Origin: Pollenia angustigena
Taxonomy: Eukaryota > Arthropoda > Insecta > Diptera > Polleniidae
DNA: 64,000 nt
NCBI GenBank assembly: GCA_930367215.1
Contig: OV884058.1
Coordinates: forward strand, 200,464,208-200,528,207
Direction of reading: 5' to 3'
The notes beneath the pieces were generated by a model, which was not told where the DNA came from, ran no database searches, and worked only from the letters and a program-made list of their open reading frames with translations. The first letter of the stretch is position 1, and every line of letters begins with the position of its first letter. Both the position numbers and the translations under genes were made by a program. Below, in pieces: positions 11,480-23,432 of this stretch.

Positions 11480-12880
11480 TATGAGTGAATCCATGTCAAA
11501 CCGTTAAGTCGTTCGGCATCATCACCTCCGATTTGAATGAAATTCAACACAAATGTTGAATGTTATTGGACTTTAATAAAACATAAATTTTCAGACCCCA
11601 GATTCTTTCGGCTTCCGAAATATGACGTCATAAAAGATGAGAAAAATGTGAAAAAACCTCAAAAGTCTCCTTACAAAAGGGGATAGAACTCTTGAACTAC
11701 GCAAGATAATTTAGTTTTATTGGTATCGTTTTAAAGGTGAAAGTGCACCCTTTAAAATGATATGCATATTGTGTTTTTTAAGAAAAGGTCAAAGTTCAAT
11801 TATTGGGGTCTTGAGTTCAAAGCTCCATATCTAGAAAAGTATATTTTTTAAAATTCTTAAAAAAATATATGTTAAGTATTATACCCTCTTCAACATTTGC
11901 AGAAAATTTAAAGGTGGAGACTCGATTGGTGTTAGAGTTATATACCAGAACGTGATTCTAAGTATGTTTTGTGTTCAAAAATCCATTGTTGTTGTTGTAT
12001 ATTAATTATTTGTTTCAGTATATCTGGAGAACGGCAAGAGCCCAAGTTTCCAAATTTTGTACACAAATTTTAGGTTTCAATACACACCATCCCACAAAAT
12101 GTGGTCGGGATTGGAGAAGTGGGCGTGGTACCTCCCGTACAAGAAATATCAAAAATTGTATAAAAACCTGAATCTTTGGACTGTCATATGATCCATGGTT
12201 ACGCCGTATATATCAAAAGATCGAAAATCTTTAGTAGGAAATATTCTCTAAAAAACTCGGAAAAATCGGTTCAGATACAAAATTTGTTTGATATTTTTTG
12301 TACGGGAGGTACCACGCCCACTTCTCCAGTCCCACCCACATTTTGTGGGATGGTGTGTATTGATAACTAAAATTTGTGTACTAAATTTGGAAACTTTGGC
12401 TCTTGCCGTTCTCCAGATATACTGAAAAAAATAATTAAAATACAACAACAACAAGGGATTTTTGAACACAAAACATACTTAGTATCACGTTCTGGTATAT
12501 AACTCTGACACCAATCGAGTCTCCACCATTAAATTTTCTGCAAATGTTGAAGAGGGTATAATACTTAACATATATTTTTTTAAGAATTTTAAAAAATATA
12601 CTTTTCTAGATATGGACCTTTGAACTCAAGACCCCAAAAATTTACCTTTGACCTTTTCTTAGAAAAACACAATATGCATATCATTTTAAAGGGTGCACTT
12701 TCACCTTTTTTTTTTTATGACGTCATATTTCGGATGCCGAAAGAATGTGGGATCTGAAATTTATGTTTTGTTTAAGTCCAATTACATATTACATTTGTGT
12801 TGAATTTCATTCAAATCGGAGGTGCTGATGCCGAAAATACCATTTTTTCGTGATGGTTTGACGTGTTTTAACTCATATTT
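11480..12880. mobile_element. 1.4-kb foldback inside element K
   Basis: The left arm (about 11,480-12,160) is repeated in inverted orientation at about 12,275-12,880, with a ~110-base centre. Matching landmarks are CACCTCCGATTTGAATG, a palindromic TGACGTCA, TATCTGGAGAACGGC and GTACGGGAGGTACC. The arms encode matching short open frames only because they are copies; neither looks like a gene. The inner arms carry the GTGGGCGTGG repeat motif. Confidence 0.75.
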
Positions 12881-13392
12881 ATAATTTATACTAAATGGCA
12901 ACTCGTATTTACTGTCCAATGAATTTATTGTTGGATTTAACAAAATAGCTATGCTATTTTGCATTTGGTCTTTTGCAAGACCATTTGCACCAAACACTGA
13001 ACTCCGCTACTGTGAATAGATTTTTGCACTTGTTGTTTGAACGATTGCTTATGCCACTTTCTAAATTTAGATTTCTACATTGTAGAAAAGACGAATTCGT
13101 CTTAATAATATTTTCAAATATTCTTCAACAAGATGGTTGTCACGTTAAGAAGTAATCAACGGAATTTTGGAACAGTGGGAGCCCACTACATTATTATTTT
13201 ACTCCGTATTATTTTGAAGGAGATTTTACAAGCGCTAAATTAAATATAATTATATTCGGACTTTCTACTCCTTTCCTGTCTCTGCAGTACATATTGAAAA
13301 CTGTAAACATAATAAATTTGGAAATGCAATCCGAACATATTTTTAGAACGCGTAAAAATTTTATTTTTTATCAAAGTAATTTTTGGGAATAC

Positions 13393-14541
13393 AAAATTTT
13401 AATTTAAAAGATTTTTTTTTTCTTATTCGTGCTTAATTCCCAATTTTTATTCTTAATAAAAACACTGAAATTTATTGTTGATGGGATAAGCCATTCCTAT
13501 GCGCGTTTCACTGGTTGGTTATGCACGGCTTAAAAAACCAAAACTGGCAACATGCGTTATTATTTAAAGCAGGTTGTTTTTGTTTTTAATTTGTTTTTTC
13601 TTAACCTACTTACAACTACAATTAATGTTGGAAGAATTCCAACCAATTGTAGTGAGGAATGTAAGAAAAGATAAACTCACTGTTTATTATACCCACACCA
13701 CAATAGTGGAGAGGGTATTATGCATTTGTGCTGATGTGTGTAACGCCTTAAAATATTGGTTGTAGACCCTCCTTTAAGTATACCGATCGACTCAGAATCC
13801 CTTTCTGAGTCGAACTAACGATGTCCGTCCGGCTGGCAGGCTGGCTGGCTGGCTGTCCATGTAACCTTGTGCGCAAAGTACAGGTCGTAATTTTAGAGAT
13901 AATTTGATAAAATTTGGGCCATAGGTTCTTATTAGCACAAGGACCAAGCCTATTGAAAATGGGCCGAATCGTAGGACGACGAGGGAAGATAGGGGGAAAT
14001 TTCTTCCTCTCAGAAACTATCAAACCGATTTTAATGAAATTTAAAACATAGATAGATCCGTATCTATATGGACACATAAGCTGAACAGATTTTCAAAAAT
14101 ATGACCACAAGGGGAGGTAGGGGGCAATTTCTGTCTCTCACAAACTTTCAAACCGTTTTTCATGACGTTTATAAACATAGATAAATCCATATTTATAAGC
14201 ATGATTTGTTTTTAAATACTGTGGTGTAGGGTATCATATGGTCGGGCTTGACCGACTATACTTTCTTACTTGTTGTTGATGTTTTTGTTTAAACTTTGAT
14301 ATTGTTACAAGTAGAACTGTTGCATATAATTCTTAAATGCTTAACAGTTTTATTTGTTTTAATACCTTTAGTTTTTCTAAAATCTTTGGATGAAGTTTCC
14401 TGACGATCTGGCCTAAAGCAACCAGTGAAATGCGCATAGGAATGGCTTATCCCATCAACAATAAATTTCAGTGTTTTTATCAAGAATAAAAATTGGGAAT
14501 TAAGCACGAATAAGAAAAAATCTCTTTTAAATTAAAATTTT
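13393..14541. mobile_element. Long-TIR element E (in K, split by a Helitron-like insert)
   Basis: Inverted arms of about 130 bases (13,393-13,530 against about 14,425-14,541) share AAAATTTTAATTTAAAAGA, a GTGCTTAATTCCCA block and CATTCCTATGCGC. Element K sequence resumes on both sides. A second copy at 60,908-61,350 and an arm fragment at 60,436-60,500 confirm it as a repeat family. It is non-coding. Confidence 0.7.
13689..14272 (+). mobile_element. Helitron-like non-autonomous element in E
   Basis: It starts ATACCCACACCACAATAG and ends with a hairpin (GTCGG at 14,241-14,245 and CCGAC at 14,252-14,256), about a dozen bases before CTTG (14,269-14,272). The copy of E at 61,140-61,190 is uninterrupted and gives the empty site; the insert sits between TT and GT with no obvious duplication. 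A 3' hairpin followed by a CTRR-like end and no duplication fits Helitrons (DINE/INE-1-like). A CTGG microsatellite lies at about 13,833-13,856. Assignment is by structure only. Confidence 0.55.
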
Positions 14542-14549
14542 ATGTTCTT

Positions 14550-14795
14550 TTAAAATTCGAGATTGCATTTTGAGAAATATTCGTCGATTTTCCACAAAAA
14601 AGACGATAAATTCTAAAAAAAAATATGAAAACGCTCTCTGGTGGCAATCAAAAAATTAAAATTAATTGACTTCTCGACTCTAAAAACCGCATACAACAGG
14701 TTTGGCTAGATCAAATGCAATTTGTTTGCCTCTATTCTTGAATATTTTGGAAATCTAACTACATATTTTGAAAAATCCGGGGCTCGAAATTATTT
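14550..14795. repeat. Internal block of element K shared with 62,965-63,205
   Basis: Bases here match the inverse of 62,965-63,205 (landmarks AACGCTCTCT, GGGGCTCGAAATT, CTCGACTCTAAAAACCGCAT). They mark the original interior of the K family. Confidence 0.6.
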
Positions 14796-14929
14796 TTTGA
14801 CGTATGGTTTCTTTGGCAAAGTTTCTTGGAATGACTTATAGAACAAGAATCGCGATGTGCTTGTGACGCGAAAAAATTTTACCCACCCTATTATTATGTA
14901 TAACACTGGTTTACAGCCAAAAAATACGA

Positions 14930-15675
14930 AGTACGCCACATGCCTAGATAAGTTAATTGGGACCTCCTGAACACGAAAAACGCTGAAAAGTTTTTTTCCT
15001 AAGTACCGTTTTTTAGATAACGGTACTTTTGTGTGTTTTCGGTGTATGTTCCCCCTCAAACCCTTGTGGAGCCCAACCGAATAGTCCGATCGAAACAAGT
15101 GGCACATTGTTGGATAGGTAATTGAATGCCTTTTCCGTCGATATGCTGATTATATTATATCATATGATATTTCTATCTGATAAGAAATGGCTGAGTTATG
15201 GCACCTCAAATACGTTAAAACTGATTGATGGATTTAAAAAAAATGGAATTTTATATGAGATGAAAATATTGTCGTTCCACAAAATCCTTAATAAAAACTT
15301 AATTTTTCATCCGATTTTTCAAATTACGCTTAAAATGTTGGTAATTAAATATACTATTTGGTTAAAAAATAAAACATTCCAGATATTTAATATAACGTAG
15401 AAAAAAAACGAAATAAAAATGAAAAATTTTGAAAAAAAAACGTAAAAAATAGGCATAGCATATCGACGGAAAAGGCATTCAATTACCTATCCAAAAATGT
15501 GCCACTTATGTCGATCGGACTTTTCGGTTGGGCTCCACAAGGGTTTGAGTGGGGCCATACACCGAAAAACACGAAAGTACCGTTATCTAAAAAACGGCAC
15601 TTAGGAAAAAAATTACAGCGTTTTTCGTTTTTAGAAGGTCCCAATTAACTTATCTAGGCATGTGGCGTTCTTGGT
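14930..15675. mobile_element. Foldback with ~220-bp arms
   Basis: The left arm (about 14,930-15,150) and right arm (about 15,450-15,675) are inverted copies sharing ATGCCTAGATAAGTTAATT's complement, CCTTTTCCGTCGATATGC, the palindromic AGATAACGGTACTT and GGGTTTG. The AT-rich centre holds an unrecognised open frame (15,122-15,400). It is inside element K. Confidence 0.7.
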
Positions 15676-15887
15676 ACTTTTCCAAATTAAAAATTTGTAA
15701 AGCAGTGTAATTAATGTACAAATGAATTAAAAGTATCTTTTGTTTTTGTTGTATTAAATATTTGTTTTTAAAAATAAAATAAAAAAAATTTATAAAAAAA
15801 AGATTTAGTTTTGGGACCGAAAAAGTACGATTTTAAAAGTTCGTTGGTACGACATTGGTTTTCTCATTTATCATCCCTGGTGTTGTT

Positions 15888-18099
15888 TATTATTGCACAG
15901 TGGGGATGAATAGAATAAAAACAAGTAAGAGTGCTTTATTCGGCTGTGCTAAATCTTTGATACCCTCCAACGACATCTAGAATATTTGAGGAAAACCCGA
16001 ACCGAAAATAAATAAAATACAACTTTTTTTTTATTTTACAATTTATTTTCTCCGATATTTTGGTTAACTACGTCAACCATTTTCAAGGAATATAGTTCGA
16101 TAATTTATTTTACCGCGTCTTTTTCGCAAACCTATAACATCAAACAAAACTGACCCAAATATTCTTTAAGTATTCAATTTGCGATACAAATTTTATTTGC
16201 GGTAAAGCTTCTACATGTACATATTGGTTTTGCGCAAACATTTTCTATCAAATTAAGCAAAATTGTATATAAACATAAAATTTACGCCAAATTTTTTATA
16301 AATCATTAATTTAGCCAAAATTTCCTAAAATATCATATTTGCTTGAAAGCTTATATTTTTATATTTATGTTCACATGTATATGAATTGCGTCGATAACTT
16401 TATATTTATTTAAAATTGCGTACAAATTTTATATATTAAGTTTTCAAAATTTATGCAAAATTTTATTCTACAAATTTGAAATTCGTGCAACATTTTGTGT
16501 AAATAAAACATTTGCTTTTACTTCCTATAAATAGCAAATTTGCTAAAAATTTAAAATTTCCTTTACAATAATTTTATATCTACGAAAATTGGTGTCATTT
16601 TGGTCACTATTTTCCCAAAGTGTCAATAAAAGTTTTAATTTTATCTCGACGCCTTAAAATATGCAAGTTGGTTAATAATAAAATTTAGAATTTTTAAGCT
16701 TTAACTTTAAATTAAATAAATATTTCGTATGTTTTGCAGATTGATCAACTTAAGTTGAGTTGCGAAAGCTTTTATTTTTTTAAATTCAACTTTTTAAAGT
16801 GAATAATAGTAAATTCCGTTTCCGGTTTGTTACCGAAGCTTTGGCATTTTTTGTAAAAAAGTTAATCGGGTTTTTAAAGACAACAAATTGTTTAACATAA
16901 AGCATCGATAAATTAATTATAAAAAGTTTTGTTTTCTTTTATTTGCGTTATTCGACATTGTTTTTTTTCTTTCAATCACCAAAAAAATTATCAATTTCGA
17001 ATATTTGACTCATTTCGTGTAAAATATTTAGCCATGATTTATTCATTATGCGCAAATATACCATGTTTAAAAGCAGTTTTTGAAAATGGAAAACAAATTT
17101 TCAAAATAATTTCGAAATTTTAATACATAAAAAATTTTACTCGCTACTAGCGCCATTACTTTCTTAAAATGTGTTTATTTTCTACTTATTCGTTACTCCC
17201 ACAGTAATCTAGATAGCTGCGTAGCTCAATTATTTAGAGAGCTAAACTAAAAAAAACTAGAAACGGAGCAATATTCGGCTATGACTAACCGCATGTACCC
17301 TTTACCATGGTGCGAGACGAAAAAAAAGTTAAATTAATAAATACCGACTACATTTTCGGTCGTCTTGTATTGGTACACAGCGAAAACAGATTCGTGATCA
17401 CAACGGAATTTGGCGCCAATCGAATTTCGTCGGTTGCATGTACTATCACACAATTCGGTTACAATGAATAACAATTTCTTTGCTTAGCATAATATTTGTG
17501 ATAGCAACATTTGAATTTTAGTACACTATCAGTCATAACAACACATAATGTTGATTGTTAGTATGATTATTAGAAACAAAATTGTGCTTATACCCGAATA
17601 TATGATAGCTGCAAATGAATTAACACATAATTGGTGTTCATAACAAGAGATGTCGTTACCAATATATTTTTTTTAACCGGTTGCATCAACCTTTTTCCCG
17701 ATATATTAGATAGAAAATCAAAATAATTCCCATAAACTCCATTTTGTAAAGTACAATATATTTATTTTTTAGTATGTATTTTTATTTATAGTTTTTACAT
17801 TATTAAATTTTATTTAAACACATGCATACAGCTTTCCCCATCATCCAACGGATTTTCAAAGGTACAGATGATCACTTAATGTACAAACAAAAACAATCTT
17901 AGGCTGCATTTTCTTCCATCAATGTCGTCTTGTTCCAGTGTTTGAAGTAAAACAGTGTAATTAACGTGTGGTTTCATAATACGAACAGTGATTGAAGTTG
18001 TAAATTATTATGAAATTCACTAAAAAAAACTGAGCGATTATCAAATAATGTATTTATAACATATTTGTTTGACCATTATATACGCGGAGCAAACTATAA
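15888..18099. other. AT-rich intergenic stretch with Helitron-like end fragments
   Basis: ACAAGTAAGAGTGC at about 15,922 followed by a hairpin-like TTCGGCTGTGC is a fragment of the family at 46,555. A similar fragment lies near 17,275-17,330. Around 16,025-16,095 a GGTTGAC ... GTTAACC palindrome next to a poly-T/AATTTATT stretch looks like a retroelement 3' tail in inverse orientation. The remainder has no gene. Confidence 0.35.
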
Positions 18100-18108
18100 A
18101 CAATATCT

Positions 18109-18966
18109 GGCGGCATGAAATAACCCTCCAAAATATAACCCCCCAACAAAATAATGAAATAACCCCCCAAAGCGTGGGGTCTTATTTCATATGCAATAAA
18201 GCCCCAATTTTGAAAATGAAATTAACCCCCAACGAAATGAAATAACGCCCCAAACATAAATGAAATAATTCCCTAATTTTTGGGGGCTTATTTCATATGA
18301 AATAAAACCCCAATTTCCGAAATGAAATAAGAGCCCAGTATATTTAATACAATCAATTATACACTTTTGCTTTAAAGAATCACGCAATAGATATCATGGT
18401 ATGATATACCAAACACAAGCTTCGCCAACTAAGGCTTTTCTGCATAGCCGGCCTTCGGCCAGGCGCAATGACTTTTTCCTCTATGGTATACCAAACACCA
18501 GCTTCGCTAACTAAAGCTTCTCTGCATAGCGCCACGATTTTCTCCTCTATAGTACAAAAATACCGAATCGACCCGGCTACGCAGAGAAAGAAGCTTTAGT
18601 AAGCGAAGCCGGTGTTTGGTTTACCATATAGAAGAAAACCATTGCGCCTGGCCGAAGGCCGGCTATGCATAGCAGCTTTATTTATCGAAGCCGGTGTTCT
18701 GTTTACCAAAGTGGATAAATTCTTGCGCCCAAAAACGTTTTCATTATAAATTTGAAAATGAAATAATCCCCCAAAAAATATATTGGGGCTGTATTTCATA
18801 ATGATTTTTTGGGGGATAATTTCATATGAAATAATACCCCAATTAAAAAAATGAAATAACACCCCAAACAAAATTAAATAATCCCCCAAAAATCGTTTTT
18901 GTTGTTCTCTGTACAAACTTTTGGGGGGTTATTTCATTATTTTTTGGGGGGTTATTTCATGCCGCC
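18109..18966. mobile_element. MULE-like inverted-repeat element G with C-run iterons
   Basis: Perfect terminal inverted repeats beginning GGCGGCATGAAATAACC are flanked by the perfect 9-bp duplication ACAATATCT (18,100-18,108 and 18,967-18,975). A 9-bp duplication and a GG start are typical of Mutator-like elements. Both halves carry many ATGAAATAAxCCCCC units on one or the other strand. The centre (about 18,395-18,720) is a second palindrome with a GGCCGAAGGCC core and repeated GTTTACCATA-type motifs. It is 858 bp with no transposase. Confidence 0.75.
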
Positions 18967-19371
18967 ACAATATCTATGTTCATACAGTATTGTACGATTG
19001 TGCTTAATATTTGACTCCTAAAAGAATTTTCTAAAAATTAAAATTGTTTTTTTTTTAATTTTTTGTACATTTTCTGACACGCTTGTCTTTTAATCTTAAA
19101 TTAACCTTTTGCGACTTTCCTTATGAGTCATGTAACAATTACTCAGCTAACTAAAAATGAGCGTTTTTAAAACATGAAAACTTATTTATTGTCAACACAA
19201 TTTTATTAAAAAAAAACAAGACGTAAGGATCTGCCAAATAAGATTTTCCAACAGGATGGTGTTTAATTTCTGATCTTAAGGTTTCTTTCGTATAAATTGT
19301 ATGAAAGTTATTAAAAAGAAGCTGGAAGCTCTTGTTTAGTTGGCTCAGTTATTTTAAGCATTCCACGAGTT

Positions 19372-19620
19372 GTAAGGGCATTCCTACATGAGTCTCATAA
19401 GATTCTCGATGTGCTTTCTAAAAGACTCATTAGATAATCTTTACACAAATCTTAAACGAATCCGTCTACAATTAATATAAGCGTCTTTCGCTGTGTTGTA
19501 GAGCAATCAGCTTGTGTTCCCGTGCAAGGAATCTTCTACGATTAAAAATTGCGCTCGTTGACGATCAAAAACGCTCTTCATGAGTTTCCGGTAGATTCTT
19601 TCGATTAAAAATATTAGCTG
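19372..19620. repeat. Dispersed repeat L, copy 1
   Basis: It matches 35,365-35,612 in the same orientation (shared GAATCTTCTACGATTAAAAA, CGCTCTTCATGAG, GACTCATTAGATAATCTTTA). It is non-coding and its boundaries are approximate. The stretch 18,976-19,371 before it is AT-rich and empty. Confidence 0.6.
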
Positions 19621-19656
19621 TACATACTTATGTACATATGTATGTATGTTTGTATT

Positions 19657-19990
19657 TACCCTGAAAATAATGCGACTAGTCCCTACAGACATGTCAAATG
19701 TAGCCCATAAGGGGGCAAGAACTAGTCCAAAGGTAACCCCAATTAATAGAAAAAACATGGCATATTTAACATTACGATGTCCTAGGGCAGGACCATATAA
19801 CCCAGCTTGCATTACAAAGGAGTAGTCTTAAAACTACTCCATAATATACTCCAGAGGATTAGCTTTGAAATCGTTTCAAAACGAAAACATTTCGTTAAAA
19901 AACGAAGACATGTTGTTTTACTGCAAACTCTTTTTAACAACGACATGGTCCATACTTGCATTACATTGGACCAGCTTTTGACAGCAAAGA
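19657..19990. mobile_element. Family F fragment
   Basis: It begins CCCTGAAAATAATGCGACTAG and continues through AACATTACGATGTCCTAGG and an ACTACTCC block shared with the elements at 10.2-11.2 kb. The right terminal repeat is missing, so it is truncated. Confidence 0.55.
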
Positions 19991-20129
19991 TATTTTTTAA
20001 ATATAAAATTATTTTAATCTATCAAATGTTTTGACAGAAAATTTAGTAAGCAATTCGGGCTTTTAACTATTTTTTGGTTGTGACTTCCGAAAAATTATAT
20101 TTTCATTTGTTGTACTCGAATTGAATCTA

Positions 20130-21026
20130 CACAGAAAAAATTATTGCCGAATTATTTTCAAACAAACGCTTGTTTGTAAATTTTTTTCATTTCTATACAT
20201 TTTTTTACTGATTCAAACAATATTTTTGTTTGATTTTTATTTAACCAACAAAAATGTGGGCAACTCTTAAAAAAATAATAAACGCGTTATTGGTGTCAAG
20301 TTTTCATAATGTTGTATGAAATATTTAACGCTCTTTAATGTTGTCGTCTTTTTGCATTTTTTTATTTGATCGTAAGCAACACTTCTTTATGTGAAATATA
20401 AGAACAACAACAAAAAACACACACAGGCTATTTTTGGACGCTTTAAAAAAGTGCAACTTTAAGAAAAACAATAGCAGAAACAACATTACAAGAAAGAAAA
20501 TCCCGTATTAAATTTTTTAAAACTGTTTAGTTAAATACATCAAATACAAAAATAGAATGATGGCGAAAAACATATCGAGTCGGTCTGCTGCTGTTTTTGG
20601 TTACATTTCTTCTTTAGCAAAGGAAAGGATACAGCAACAGAGAGTGATAAAGAAAAACATTGTGTTTGTGTGTATAAATAAGACTTCGTTCAAAAATTAT
20701 TCCAACAAAAAAAATGTGTCTCAAAGCCAGCCGGCGGCTCTGCTCTGCCGTCATCTTCCATAACAGTGCTTACTTGCGTGCGCGTCATTGCTTGTGCAAA
20801 AACTTTTTTTCTTATTTTGAAATTTAGTAGGTATATGAATTTCAGTAAACTTTTTGTTTGATTCAGTTAAATTATTTGTTTGAAAAAATCAATGTTTTTT
20901 TTTCAATAAACGAAATGCAAATAAATTGTTTGAATATGCGAATTTGTTTATAGGACCGATTTCAGACAAAAAATTGTTTGATTCTACAAATTTTTTGTTT
21001 GAATTGGAAAAATAATTTTTTCTGTG
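20130..21026. mobile_element. TA-flanked TIR element A, copy 1
   Basis: Ends are CACAGAAAAAATTATT and its complement, with TA on both sides (20,128-20,129; 21,027-21,028). Subterminal regions are packed with TCAAACAA motifs. The central ~250 bases are GC-richer and conserved with the copies at 26 kb and 53.7-56.4 kb. A 68-codon open frame (20,557-20,763) lies in this core but resembles no known protein. The TA duplication suggests a Tc1/mariner-type mobiliser. 897 bp. Confidence 0.7.
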
Positions 21027-21028
21027 TA

Positions 21029-22724
21029 TTCCAACAATCAATAATTAGCTGCAATAAATGAATTAACATTTATATTACAAAATTTATTGACGAAAGCAAA
21101 TTATTAATTGCAATGACCAAGTATTGCCCTGTATTTAATTCGGTTGTGATTCTAAACTTTCCCAATAAAAAATGAAACTTCCAACGAAGCAGGTTTGTAA
21201 GGGAGAAACATAAAAGTTTCGCTTACGGAAGACATGAATTTTATATGGCGAGTTCCCACTTTGAAGCAATACATTTTTGACACATAAAGCGCATTATTCA
21301 GCGCACATAAAAATTGTTGGATGTAACGGTCAGCTTTAGACACCACTGAAAGAATTTTCTTCGCAATACCAATGAATTTTGACATTAACCCCATGAAAAA
21401 TTGCATTAAAAGGATTTAATGAAACATTACATTAGATCTATGAATATTATTCATTGGATGAATACTTTAAATAGAGTAAACAAATTAATTTTTTTTATTT
21501 ATTTTAATTATTTTTTTTATCTTTTCTTCTTTTTATTTTACTTTATTTATTTTAAAATTTTTTTTCTGTCTCTGTCGGGATTCGATCGCGCAACCTCAGT
21601 GCTGCTAGACTAGCTCGCTACCAGCTAGTCTACCGGGGCAGTGCAGTTTTTGTATTAAAAAACTATGTGTTTTACTCAATTAAGAGCGTAAATATGAGAT
21701 TAAATTGTCCATAATAACAATAACAACGTTGATTGAAAGTGAATTGAAAGTTTTTGTTTCATTACTATAATGACATTTTTATTGTCATAATGAAAATTTA
21801 AATTTATGAAGGCAATTATTGAAATATGTTGCTTTTATAAAAAATTTTTTTGATATCATAAATTTAATGGCATACATGTAACATTCGATGAAATTATTAA
21901 ATCTTACATTTTTTAATTAACAATTAAACATTTTTTAAGGAAACTATAACTTTGCATTAATTTATGAATATAGTTATGTTTGTACATATATTGTTTTTTT
22001 ATGTTCCCAATTAAAATTTTTTGTTTAACTTGGACAAACTTAAGTTTTCATATATCCAATGAAAATTTTTAACGTAATTACGAAAGCCAATGAAGCGATT
22101 TTAACGAAAATAATTCATTATAACTATGAAATTCCATTTAGACAATGGACATTTTCATTTACCCAAGGAAGGTTTTTTTATGAAAATGATTCATTAAATA
22201 TATGAAGCATTTTTCTTTCAGTGACTGAATGTTTTGATACAGTTATTTTTAAGTATTCTCCCTTACAAACCTTCGTGGTAAACGAACGCCGTAGCACTTG
22301 AAATGTTATTTTTTTTTTAATAAAAGTTGTTGAGAGTTCTTTCACTTGCTTTACTGCATTTCTGTATGTCTTATTGCGTAGCGCATATTTGTGCGCTTTT
22401 TTTTTTAAATGTTCCTTTAATGCTTCGCAAAATGATAAAATTTTTTATTGGGTTTGTACTAATTTTTAAAACTAAATTAAATTAGTTATAATAACTAATA
22501 AAATAATTGAAGGAATCATATTTCAGTTAGAATTACGTTTAAATAATAAAGAGAATTAAAAATCTATTGGAACTATACATTTTTAACAGATGCAATAATA
22601 AATTATGTTAATTGATCAATATTTTATTACTGCAACCGTTAACCAACCAATTTGTTTTCTGTGTGTATCAAAGCTGTTTGTGCTAAATTTGGTAACTTTT
22701 ACTATTAATGAATGATATTTAAGG
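21029..22724. other. AT-rich intergenic stretch
   Basis: Apart from the tRNA-like repeat at 21,485-21,690, nothing coding is seen. Several open frames are short and featureless. Confidence 0.4.
21485..21690 (-). repeat. tRNA-like repeat with A and B boxes and A-rich tail, copy 1
   Basis: On the minus strand: an A box TAGACTAGCTGG (21,621-21,632) and a B box GATCGAATCC (21,578-21,587) about 33 bases apart, then CAGAGACAG and an A-rich tail broken by T and G. The same unit with ~60 conserved upstream bases is at 62,266-62,490. It could be a SINE-type element or a tRNA-derived module carried by another repeat. The acceptor stem pairs poorly, so it is not a functional tRNA. Confidence 0.6.
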
Positions 22725-23050
22725 TGTATGGGAGCTGCCGCGCTCACTTATCCCATAACACCCCCTTTTTAAAGGATTTTGTGTATTGACAACCCAGCTA
22801 TTTGTACCAAATTGGGAAAATTTTTCTCCTACCGTTCTTCAGATATAAATAAATGTATTTTATGCCACGCCCACTTCCCCACTCCCGACTGCTTTTTTTC
22901 ATGCATATGCCGTCCATTGACACCGAATTTATTTGCTACAAATTTTGAAACGTTTACTGCTACGATTTTCCAGATATTTAGAGATCTATTTTTTGTATGG
23001 GATGTTCCACTCGTACTTCCTAAATCCCACCCTTTTGTTTTGGGTTATCA
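22725..23050. repeat. GTGGGC-family repeat, inverted
   Basis: About three diverged units of the 4.5-kb repeat family in the opposite orientation (GTATTGACAACCCAGCTATTTG, GCCACGCCCACTTCCCC, CAGATAT). The hAT foldback at 23,056 interrupts the last unit. Confidence 0.55.
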
Positions 23051-23432
23051 ATGCTATAGATGGGCATTTTTCAGTACCAGTACTTTTTCAGTATTTTCTT
23101 TTTTTACTGATTACTGAAAAAAAAAAATCAGTATTCAGTAAATTTTACTGGTTATTGAAAACAAAAATCAATATTCAGTAAAAAGTACTGATTACTGAAA
23201 AAAAATCAGTATTCAGTAAAAATTACTGATTTGTGTAAAAAAAATGCAGTAATCAGTAAATGATTGATAGTAGATACTGTTTACCTTAAAAAATAATACA
23301 TACACATTGTATGAACAGTGGCGTGTTTCACTTTTTTAAATTATTTAAAAAGGAAATGTGTTATTGTGGAAAAAAATATTATTATAGTTAAAACAACGAG
23401 TTATTTTAATTTACAATGAAAAAAATTTTCAA

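Larger units (their letters stand above)
11367..15879. mobile_element. hAT-type composite element K with nested insertions
   Basis: Terminal inverted repeats CAGGGTTGATAAA (left) and TTTATCATCCCTG (right) are flanked by the perfect 8-bp duplication GTGTTGTT (11,359-11,366 and 15,880-15,887). Subterminal GGTAC motifs (TTGGTACAATTC, CTGGTACCCC) lie at the left and degenerate forms at the right. A partial second copy (62,937-63,490, inverted) shows that K once ran straight from about 11,455 to 13,205 and from about 13,345 to 14,545. In this copy those points are interrupted by a foldback (11,480-12,880) and by element E (13,393-14,541). No transposase was found. hAT assignment rests on end sequence and duplication length. 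Confidence 0.7.

Noticed and set aside
11971..12469. Matching short proteins encoded on opposite strands
   Set aside because: They are the two arms of one foldback; similarity reflects the inverted repeat, not gene duplication.
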